Shown here in pieces: positions 1 through 5,330 of a stretch of DNA of 12,480 nt (its first letter is position 1; each line of letters opens with the position of its first letter). The stretch lies in the NCBI GenBank assembly GCA_964537505.1, contig CAZICK010000104.1, positions 1 through 12,480 of the forward strand. Direction: 5' to 3'. The notes under the pieces are model-generated. The model worked only from the letters and a program-made list of their open reading frames with translations, did not search any database and was not told the DNA's origin. The stretch comes from DAINBT01 sp036732785. Its GTDB lineage: Bacteria > Planctomycetota > Phycisphaerae > Sedimentisphaerales > SM23-30. Made by a program: the position numbers and the translations under genes.

Positions 1-82
1 TGGACTTGGGGGGAGGGCGGAAAACAGGAGGTGGGGGGCTAAAAAAAAACAGAAAAAAACTAGAAAAGAAATAAAAATTGGC

Positions 83-111
83 TTGACAGGTCTATTTGAA
101 ATACTTATGAT
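83..111 (+). promoter_or_regulatory. sigma70-type promoter of the sensor/TIR-like gene
   Basis: TTGACA (83-88), a 17-base spacer, then TATGAT (106-111) is a near-consensus sigma70 promoter. Transcription would start near 117-119, giving a leader of about 118 bases before the ATG at 236. It is the only strong promoter seen upstream of the first gene, and probably serves the two-gene unit 236-2986. The DNA before it (1-82) is G-rich then A-rich and shows no gene. Confidence 0.7.
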
Positions 112-235
112 GATTATGATGGATGGGAAAATGAGGGTGAGTAAGATTACCTGCCGGATAGTCCCGCCGAGATTAGAGAATTACAGGTGACGATATGTTT
201 TTCTGATAACGAATTGTGATGAAAGGGGATTGGCA

Positions 236-2467
236 ATGTCAAAGAAAGTTACCGTTGCTTGTAAAGTGAGTAATACGCGTATAAACAGGCAGTTGGAGAA
301 AATGCTCGGTGAATGCGAAGAGGAGTTTGAAGTCGTATCTGGTAGAAACAGGGAGAAGGCGGATTTTATGGCCGTTTCATTAAGCCATGATCTGACACCT
401 AAGCAAATACAAAAGAAATTGGAAGCAAAAAAGGCGAAGCAGTTCATTGTTTTTACGGATGGCGATCTTAATGGAACACAATTGGATCAAGTGTTCACCG
501 GCCAAGTAGTAAGTGTACATAAGATGAATAAGCAGGAAGAACTCCAGGAAGCGGTGGAGAGGATACGGGATGAGGTTTTCCTACAGGAACTGATGGAAAG
601 TAAGAAGGATGAGGGAAAAAGTCTTTTTCAAATGTTCCATTCTGAGAGAACAGATACTGCTGTTTTAGTATTAGACCGCTCATTCAGAAGTCTTTATAGA
701 AATGAGAAGCATGAACAGATTACGCCCGGAAGGGGCAGTGCACAACATAAGATTTGTTGGCTGAAATTTCGAAGATTGTATGAGCAGAGCAAGCCTTGTA
801 ATGGGTGCCCTACAAAAATACTATTTGACAGTAACGGAGTTAGAATTCCCGAGCCAACGTTCATGGTTCGAAAAAGGGGGAGAGATGAAATATTTTGTAC
901 AAAACTGCAAGTATTTCCAATTGTTGATTGGACGAGAAATCGTGTAGTGGCATCAGTTGAGATGGCTTTGGCAATAGAACCAGGAGAATTTCAGGATGAA
1001 AAAACTACAGGTGAATTAATTGAAAGAATTCTTCGGGAGATATTGCATGAAGGCTTTACTCGTTCGCGCGTTTATAGTTATTCAAAACGAGCGAATCTGT
1101 TGTTAGGTGAGAAACAAGAGTCGTTTTATCCTGAGGGGAAAATTCTACGTGATTTTGAGCACATGGTCCTGCCGTTTGATAGGCACAATGAGCAGCTCTT
1201 TCGGAGAGGAGTACCGAGAAAACGAAAATACTCAGGTCAAGATGATGGCGACGTGGATATATTCGGGCATATTTTTCTGAAGGACAAGGCTCCAGTTTGC
1301 GTGGAATTCCCGATAAAGGAGGGTAATCTAAAGATAGGGAAGCTTGTAGTTGATAAGTTCGAACCAAGTGGTAGAAAACCCAGTGAAATAATATCAGCAG
1401 AACAAAGAAGAGTGCTGCCATACGTAAAGTTCCTCAGTGCATTGCTCAGAAATAGCTCTCGCTCAAGAATATTTGATACTGGGGAGAGGTTAAAAGAGTG
1501 TGAGAAAAAATTAGTTGATAAGATTGTTAACTGTAGTTCTCGAGAAAAAGTGTTTGAGACCATTGTTGATAAGCTTCCAGAGTATATGTATGGCTTTGTT
1601 TCGTCGGCGTTTCTTAGGGAACCAGACAAAATGATGAGCCATTTGAAACTTACGAAACATTTATCACACAACTGGCTTGGCAGCTATGTTAATAAAAGGA
1701 TACCAATAAGTAATGGAAAAAATATAGCTGCTGTGGCATATCAGACGGAGCGTCCGGTGGCATTGTTGTTAAACAACAAAGAGAAAAGAAAATATGAGCA
1801 ATGCCGGGGAATTTCTAGCTCTAATGAAGAAGCGGTGGCGAAATGCTCACTACCCGTAATTGTAGAGGAGGGAGGAGAGCAAAACAAGGTAAAAAAGTAT
1901 ATACTGAACGTCCAAGGGCCGAACTTGCTGTTGAAACCAGAAGTTATTGCTTGTCTCCAAGTGGTGATTAATACTGCATGTACCTACTGTTCGAACAGTG
2001 ATAAGAATGCACGAATTGTGGTGCTAGGTCCGGAGGGAAGTAGGGCGCTAAGACGTATATATAAAATAATTGATGAGAAAGGAATTTATGAGCCTCTTCT
2101 TATGGAAGAGTGGCCTGATATACCAGACGAACCTATCGAAAACAAGGTGCGGACGTGGGCTAGCCAAAGCCGATTTGTCATTATAGAGGACAGTTCTGCG
2201 TCTGGTCATATTGTCGAATGCAAGATGTGTCTTGCAAATCGGATAATAGTAATTATTCTCAGAAAGAAAAATAATGTGTCAACGATAATGCAGAGAGGTT
2301 ATCCTATTGATTATAAGTTTGTTAAAGAATATGAATATGAGGAGAATGTTAACTCTAAACAATCACTGGAACGGGTCATCGAGAAAGCTACTAAGTGGGC
2401 GGAGGGTGTGAGAAGGCGTAGAAAAAAGGGATTTGAAGAGATTCGTAAAGCCTACGGGTATCCATGA
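236..2467 (+). CDS. Multidomain sensor protein: receiver-like, PAS-like, two GAF-like, C-terminal TIR-like Rossmann domain
   Basis: 743 residues from ATG 236. AAAGGGG at 222-228 sits 7 bases upstream of this ATG, whereas the in-frame TTG at 230 would be too close to it. Residues 1-110 alternate strand and helix like a response-regulator receiver, without a clear phosphoacceptor site. Residues about 138-248 resemble Cys-containing PAS domains (C174, then PCNGCP with C188 and C191, and C221), the spacing seen in PAS domains reading '..C...PCxxCP'. Residues about 260-405 and 430-585 look like two GAF domains. Residues about 590-743 form a Rossmannoid fold: a start strand ARIVVLG, then SRFVIIEDSSASGHIVECK (646-664), with a conserved-looking Glu (E661) where TIR or nucleoside deoxyribosyltransferase-like enzymes place their catalytic Glu. 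There are no membrane segments or signal peptide. Inferred role: a cytoplasmic sensor with a nucleotide/NAD-directed output, acting with the membrane protein encoded next. The gene is certain; domain labels rest on motif reading only, and the TIR-like call is tentative. Confidence 0.6.
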   Translation: MSKKVTVACKVSNTRINRQLEKMLGECEEEFEVVSGRNREKADFMAVSLSHDLTPKQIQKKLEAKKAKQFIVFTDGDLNGTQLDQVFTGQVVSVHKMNKQEELQEAVERIRDEVFLQELMESKKDEGKSLFQMFHSERTDTAVLVLDRSFRSLYRNEKHEQITPGRGSAQHKICWLKFRRLYEQSKPCNGCPTKILFDSNGVRIPEPTFMVRKRGRDEIFCTKLQVFPIVDWTRNRVVASVEMALAIEPGEFQDEKTTGELIERILREILHEGFTRSRVYSYSKRANLLLGEKQESFYPEGKILRDFEHMVLPFDRHNEQLFRRGVPRKRKYSGQDDGDVDIFGHIFLKDKAPVCVEFPIKEGNLKIGKLVVDKFEPSGRKPSEIISAEQRRVLPYVKFLSALLRNSSRSRIFDTGERLKECEKKLVDKIVNCSSREKVFETIVDKLPEYMYGFVSSAFLREPDKMMSHLKLTKHLSHNWLGSYVNKRIPISNGKNIAAVAYQTERPVALLLNNKEKRKYEQCRGISSSNEEAVAKCSLPVIVEEGGEQNKVKKYILNVQGPNLLLKPEVIACLQVVINTACTYCSNSDKNARIVVLGPEGSRALRRIYKIIDEKGIYEPLLMEEWPDIPDEPIENKVRTWASQSRFVIIEDSSASGHIVECKMCLANRIIVIILRKKNNVSTIMQRGYPIDYKFVKEYEYEENVNSKQSLERVIEKATKWAEGVRRRRKKGFEEIRKAYGYP

Positions 2468-2527
2468 AGACTACGGGTATTAGAATTATGTACCTACTAC
2501 TCAAATAGATTTATTGGGAATTATAAT

Positions 2528-2986
2528 ATGTGCAATGAAAAAGTTGCTGAGATGAACAACAAGATAAAACATTTAGAAATGATTCAGGGTGTGATTAATC
2601 GCATGGCGCAATGTTCATTCATGTTGAAAGGTTGGAGCGTTACGCTTGTTGTTGCTTTATTGGCATTATCCGTAGCCAGTAGAGACAAAATTGCTTTAAT
2701 GGTAGTATCATTCGTACCGCTAATTGTGTTCTGGATATTAGACAGTTACTATTTGTGGCAGGAGCGATTGTTCAGGGGAGTGTACAATTATGTGAGGGGG
2801 TTAAGTGAGAATGAGATAGACTTTCTAATGAATCCTTTAGCATTCAAAGGCGGGCGTAACACATGGTTATCAACGATGTTCTCTGTGACTATCCTTACGT
2901 TTTACTTAGCTCTTTTGGCAGCTATGATTGTGGTTATCATTTTTTTTTCAGTGTCGGCAGATAGTGTATGTCATGGTTGCAGATAG
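2528..2986 (+). CDS. Small three-helix membrane protein, partner of the upstream sensor
   Basis: 152 residues. The ATG at 2528 has GGGAA at 2516-2520, 7 bases upstream; a second ATG at 2552 (MNNKIKHLEMIQ) is a possible later start. A charged helix (residues 10-34, with KIKHLEMIQGVINRM) precedes three hydrophobic segments at about 36-51, 56-77 and 115-143. A conserved-looking amphipathic linker, DSYYLWQERLFRGVY (72-86), follows the second helix. I recognise this as a recurrent family of uncharacterised membrane proteins (a 'KIKHLE...KGW...DxYYLxQER' pattern) that, from memory, is often encoded beside TIR-like proteins; no function has been assigned that I know of. It lies 60 bases behind the sensor gene with no terminator between them, so the two are probably cotranscribed. 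By analogy with other nucleotide-signal modules it could be a membrane effector or anchor; this is inference. Confidence 0.7.
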   Translation: MCNEKVAEMNNKIKHLEMIQGVINRMAQCSFMLKGWSVTLVVALLALSVASRDKIALMVVSFVPLIVFWILDSYYLWQERLFRGVYNYVRGLSENEIDFLMNPLAFKGGRNTWLSTMFSVTILTFYLALLAAMIVVIIFFSVSADSVCHGCR

Positions 2987-3117
2987 TAGCGCTGCGCTAC
3001 GATGATAGGGCAAAGGGGACAATGAAGAAATCGCCGAATATTTTTTTGGGTAGGCATTGAAAATTAGGAATTAGAAGAAAGAGACCCCTCGGATGGGCCG
3101 AGAGGCTAAAAGTTTAT

Positions 3118-3663
3118 GAGATTGCCGCGTTGCTGCGCAAAATCCGCGTGGGCTAAGAGTAAGAGAAGATGGATTCGCTATCGCGGCTCTTCGCTTCGCT
3201 TCGTGTCCCGCTTTCGCGGGGATGACAGGTTTTTGTTTTTACGCCAAAATACTGGATTCGCTAGCGCGGCTCTGCGCTTCGCTTCGTGTCCCGCTTTCGC
3301 GGGGATGACAGAGGGGGGCGGGGATGACAGTGAGAGATTGCCACGCTGCTGCGCAAATTCCGCGTGGGCTAAGAGGACAGACACGGACGGACACGGACAG
3401 AATAAATTGCGGGCACGGCCCGCACTACCTGGCTGCGCTTCGCTTCGTGTCCCGCTTTCGCGGGAATGACAGAGGGGGGCGGGAATGACAGGGAGAGATT
3501 GCCACGCTGCTGCGCAAAATCCGCGTGGGCTAAGAGGACAGACACGGACGGACACGGACAGAATAAATTGCGGGCACGGCCCGCACTACCTGGCTTCGCA
3601 ATGACGGGGGATGAGATTGCCGCGCTGGGGGAATGATGCACAAAGGTCCGCGTGGGCTAAGAG
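3118..3663. repeat. Cluster of short GC-rich intergenic repeats (three interleaved families)
   Basis: Family A (gagattgcc...ccgcgtgggctaagag, 42 bp) occurs at 3118-3159, 3334-3375 and 3495-3536, with a decayed copy at 3613-3663. Family B (59 bp) occurs at 3376-3434 and 3537-3595, identical by eye; each copy holds the perfect hairpin GCGGGC-ACG-GCCCGC (3409-3423 and 3570-3584). Family C (58 bp) occurs at 3171-3228 and 3254-3311, with a partial copy at 3431-3472; each holds CCCGC-TTTC-GCGGG, which on the minus strand is a GAAA (GNRA) loop. Such repeats resemble the dRS3/REP-like palindromic families of other bacteria. Translated reading frames across the cluster are spurious. The rest of the 1-kb gap between 2987 and 3848 shows no gene; a short palindrome, GTAGC-GCTGC-GCTAC (2986-3000), follows the preceding stop codon. 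Confidence 0.9.
3274..3595. repeat. Two tandem 161-bp units, about 97% identical
   Basis: Unit 1 is 3274-3434 and unit 2 is 3435-3595. Each is the 3' part of family C, then A, then B. Aligning them by eye gives 4 mismatches in 161 positions. The higher-order period shows that a composite block, rather than single elements, was duplicated recently. Confidence 0.85.
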
Positions 3664-3680
3664 TTGATTCAGGGCAATCT

Positions 3681-3704
3681 GGCAAATGGTTTGCCTTTTT
3701 TTTT
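3681..3704 (+). terminator. Intrinsic terminator at the end of the repeat cluster
   Basis: GGCAAA-TGG-TTTGCC (3681-3695) is a perfect 6-bp stem with a 3-base loop, followed directly by nine T (3696-3704). It is the best terminator in the window. The nearest plus-strand gene ends 695 bases upstream (2986), so it either ends readthrough from that unit or an unrecognised transcript across the repeats. Confidence 0.7.
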
Positions 3705-3848
3705 GCCGTCGCGGAGAAACGGGACGCCAAGAATGATTTATTGCGATAACTGCTTTGTCATGAGGTATTTACGGCAATACTTGTTTGGTAATCGGAAGAT
3801 ATGAGCATCTAAAATAGAGGTGAATGCAGAAATTTTTTAAAAATCCCT

Positions 3849-3876
3849 TTGACATTTGTATATCGTAGGCTATACT
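3849..3876 (+). promoter_or_regulatory. sigma70-type promoter of the hicAB-like operon
   Basis: TTGACA (3849-3854), a 16-base spacer, then TATACT (3871-3876). The start of transcription is expected near 3883, leaving a leader of about 175 bases before the hicA-like ATG at 4058. Confidence 0.75.
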
Positions 3877-3884
3877 TTAGTATA
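3871..3884. promoter_or_regulatory. Palindromic operator candidate over the -10 and start site
   Basis: TATACT-TT-AGTATA is a perfect 14-bp palindrome that includes the -10 hexamer and reaches the predicted start site. Toxin-antitoxin operons are normally autorepressed by the antitoxin at such a site. The downstream HicB-like protein has a ribbon-helix-helix-type C-terminus that could bind it. Binding is inferred. Confidence 0.5.
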
Positions 3885-3907
3885 AGTGAATAAGAATAGA
3901 ATTTTAG

Positions 3908-4014
3908 ATCAGAAAGTCCTGAATTAACAGGCTGCGGTGAATTGGTCATCGTGCTGGAGCGCTTTCTGATGTTGCGGCGGAGAGGTAGGATCTTTGTGGG
4001 CGTTCCACAAGGAT
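3908..4014 (+). promoter_or_regulatory. Structured 5' leader of the hicAB-like operon
   Basis: A perfect 9-bp stem, ATCAGAAAG (3908-3916) with CTTTCTGAT (3962-3970), closes a junction holding two hairpins: CCTG-AATTAA-CAGG (3918-3931) and CGGTGA-ATTGG-TCATCG (3935-3951, one G-U pair). A separate 10-bp hairpin, ATCTTTGTGG-GCGTT-CCACAAGGAT (3990-4014, one G-U pair), follows, 43 bases before the start codon. I match it to no known riboswitch. The folding is read by hand. Confidence 0.45.
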
Positions 4015-4057
4015 GATACTTAGAGTTTGGCTGGACATCAATAAAGGAAAGATCGCG

Positions 4058-4252
4058 ATGACTAATTATGTTGGATTTGAAAATGTATTAATATTATTCG
4101 AGTCGCACGGATGGAAGCTTAAGAAGATTCACGGCGAGTATCGGGTTTTTGTTAAGGAAGATGAACTGCCGTTTCTTATTCCGGTACATGACAAGAAAGT
4201 TGATATTGAATATGTCAAAAGATTTAAAGATTTCGTCGAAGGCCAAGACTAA
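4058..4252 (+). CDS. hicA: HicA-like mRNA interferase toxin
   Basis: 64 residues from ATG 4058, with AAAGGAAAG at 4043-4051 as ribosome site. The in-frame ATG at 4013 lies inside the leader hairpin with no spaced ribosome site, so it is rejected. The layout fits HicA: a helix (ENVLILFESHGW, 8-19), a strand pair KKIHGEYRVF (22-31), and a closing IPVHDKKVD motif (41-49), at the usual HicA size. HicA toxins cleave mRNA with a double-stranded-RNA-binding-like fold, and their catalytic His normally lies in a GSHH/GSHY motif. Here that spot reads HGEYR, so the His is displaced or lost; this may be a divergent or weakened toxin. The next gene overlaps it by 41 bases and encodes a HicB-like antitoxin, which supports the call. 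Confidence 0.65.
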   Translation: MTNYVGFENVLILFESHGWKLKKIHGEYRVFVKEDELPFLIPVHDKKVDIEYVKRFKDFVEGQD

Positions 4253-4652
4253 AACCAAGGGACTGGAAAAGCCTTTTAAGCCGTCGGTTTTGCGGGAGGC
4301 AAAAAAGATTGCGGACGGTTACCACATAACCATGGAGAAGAATGAAAGATTAGGTTTTATTGGCAGTTCTTTTGAACTCCCTACCGTTTTTGTGGATGGC
4401 CGTACGCCAGATGAGTGTTATAATGCCACGCAGGAGGCCCTGGTAGTAGCGGTGTCAACTATGATTGAAAACGGCCAAAGGCCGCCTCGGTCGGCATCGG
4501 CCAATAGGAGAACAGTTCAAGTGAATGTGAGACTGACTTCACAAGAGAAATTATTGATAGCTAATGCATCCAGCAACCTTGGTTTTAAGGGGGTATCTGA
4601 TTTTATTCGCAATTCCGCATTAGAGCGTATTAATTCTGGGTGTACTGGTTGA
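4212..4652 (+). CDS. hicB: HicB-like antitoxin with RHH-type C-terminus
   Basis: 146 residues if started at ATG 4212 (MSKDLK); an upstream in-frame ATG at 4149 would add 21 residues that make no sense inside hicA. There is no good ribosome site, so translational coupling with the overlapping toxin gene is likely. Residues 37-92 match the HicB core, a degraded RNase H fold (GYHITMEKNERLGFIGSSF, then ELPTVFVDGRTPDECYNAT and a helix QEALVVAVSTMIENGQ). Residues 100-140 (RTVQVNVRLTSQEKLLIANA, then SDFIRNSALERI) look like a CopG/ribbon-helix-helix DNA-binding segment. The protein should neutralise the toxin and repress the operon at the palindrome 3871-3884. The basic N-terminal stretch of about 25 residues is atypical and could be an artefact of start choice. 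Confidence 0.75.
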   Translation: MSKDLKISSKAKTKTKGLEKPFKPSVLREAKKIADGYHITMEKNERLGFIGSSFELPTVFVDGRTPDECYNATQEALVVAVSTMIENGQRPPRSASANRRTVQVNVRLTSQEKLLIANASSNLGFKGVSDFIRNSALERINSGCTG

Positions 4653-4675
4653 GCGTGAATTGGCCAAACGCGTTT

Positions 4676-4695
4676 AAGCGGTTACGCTTGGTTTT
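4676..4695 (+). terminator. Weak terminator candidate after hicB
   Basis: AAGCG-GTTA-CGCTT is a 5-bp stem with a tetraloop, followed by GG and only four T, 23 bases after the hicB stop. Flanking CCAA/TTGG could extend an alternative fold. No better terminator is seen up to the tRNA gene. Apart from this and the minisatellite at 4912-4955, the 385 bases of 4653-5037 contain nothing I can recognise. Confidence 0.3.
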
Positions 4696-4911
4696 ATCGG
4701 ATTTGCCTTTGGCAAGTCATAAAGATTAACTAAATTTCAGGGAATGTCCAATTCCGACTGAAGCAATAAACAAACAAGGTCAAATACGAGTGTTTTTGTC
4801 AAGTTCTATAATTGATTTTGGCGGTAGCGGTCGGCATCGCCTATTCGGCAGCTTGCTTTTGGGGTGATTTTGCGTTTTTCGTCGGGATTTCACTGAATTT
4901 CGCGTTTTTCT

Positions 4912-4955
4912 CTTGTCTATCTTGTCTATCTTGTCTATCTTGCCTATCTTATCTA
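4912..4955. repeat. 9-bp tandem minisatellite (CTTGTCTAT)
   Basis: Three exact copies of CTTGTCTAT (4912-4938) are followed by one with a single change (4939-4947) and a decayed partial copy (4948-4955). Being a multiple of three, it produces an ILS-rich reading frame, but no ribosome site or conserved protein supports a gene. Confidence 0.85.
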
Positions 4956-5037
4956 ATCGTTACAAACATTACATTTCACCGCCAAAAATAAGCACTTACA
5001 GCAATTCCCCGAAAGTAAAAACAACGACTTACAAAAA

Positions 5038-5109
5038 AGCCAGCGAAGAGAATCGAACTCTTAACCCTCCGCTTACAAGGCGGAAGCTCTGCCGTTGAGC
5101 TACGCTGGC
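5038..5109 (-). tRNA. tRNA-Thr(UGU)
   Basis: Read on the minus strand, the gene folds as a complete cloverleaf. The acceptor arms are GCCAGCG/CGCTGGC, the D stem GCTC/GAGC, the anticodon stem TCCGC/GCGGA with loop CTTGTAA (anticodon TGT, threonine, codon ACA), and the T arm AAGAG-TTCGATT-CTCTT. The cloverleaf covers 5039-5109 (71 bases), plus a U discriminator at 5038. CCA is not encoded, and a run of six T on the minus strand starts at the discriminator and could serve as terminator. Confidence 0.95.
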
Positions 5110-5125
5110 CGATTGGCAGGATAGG

Positions 5126-5154
5126 AGTGTAGAATATCGATCCAGTTGAGTCAA
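5126..5154 (-). promoter_or_regulatory. Promoter of the tRNA-Thr gene
   Basis: On the minus strand, TTGACT (5154-5149), a 17-base spacer, and TACACT (5131-5126) lie 16 bases before the tRNA 5' end. Geometry and position fit a tRNA promoter. Confidence 0.7.
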
Positions 5155-5236
5155 TTATTTTATCTAAAGCCCTGTTTTTGTGTTTTTGTGGGATTTTATG
5201 TCTTACGAGCCGAGTGTCTCAATAATCGGTTACAAT

Positions 5237-5288
5237 AAGCCTTTTTGCCGCAAGAAATGCTGTTGTTAAGAACTTGCCGGGCTTTTTT
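5237..5288 (+). terminator. Terminator candidate upstream of the helicase gene
   Basis: An outer stem AAGCC/GGCTT (5237-5241 with 5280-5284) and an inner stem CCGCAAG/CTTGCCGG with one bulged C (5248-5254 with 5273-5280; the two compete for 5280) are followed by T's to 5288. It would insulate the helicase promoter from plus-strand transcription. The imperfect stem and long loop lower confidence. Confidence 0.35.
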
Positions 5289-5312
5289 GAATAGAGGGAA
5301 CCTAGATTTTTC

Positions 5313-5321
5313 TGGTATAAT
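5313..5321 (+). promoter_or_regulatory. Extended -10 promoter of the helicase operon
   Basis: TGG-TATAAT (5313-5321) is a perfect TGn-extended -10 with no recognisable -35, as expected for this promoter class. Transcription would start near 5328-5331, at or just before the ATG at 5331, so the mRNA appears leaderless. Confidence 0.6.
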
Positions 5322-5330
5322 TTTGTGGTA

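Noticed and set aside
8..38. A G-quadruplex in the G-rich opening stretch
   Set aside because: The G-runs (8-13, 15-17, 33-38, with GG pairs between) do not give four well-spaced runs of three.
107..190. A short upstream frame (ATG codons at 107-121, stop at 188-190) before the sensor gene
   Set aside because: The first ATG overlaps the -10 element and no spaced ribosome site exists; a leaderless peptide is possible but nothing supports it.
3118..3663. A possible CRISPR array
   Set aside because: The repeats are of three kinds and irregularly spaced, what separates them is itself repeated, and no cas gene is nearby.
3116..3730. Several open frames on both strands across the repeat cluster
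   Set aside because: Their peptides repeat with the DNA repeats, and all frames stay open because of the GC-rich palindromes. No start signals are seen.
4013..4057. An upstream start for the hicA-like gene
   Set aside because: The ATG at 4013 lies in the 3' arm of a leader hairpin with AAGG directly abutting it, whereas ATG 4058 has a properly spaced ribosome site and gives the normal HicA length.
4913..5098. A 61-codon plus-strand frame beginning with ILS repeats
   Set aside because: It is produced by the 9-bp minisatellite and then runs antisense through the tRNA gene.
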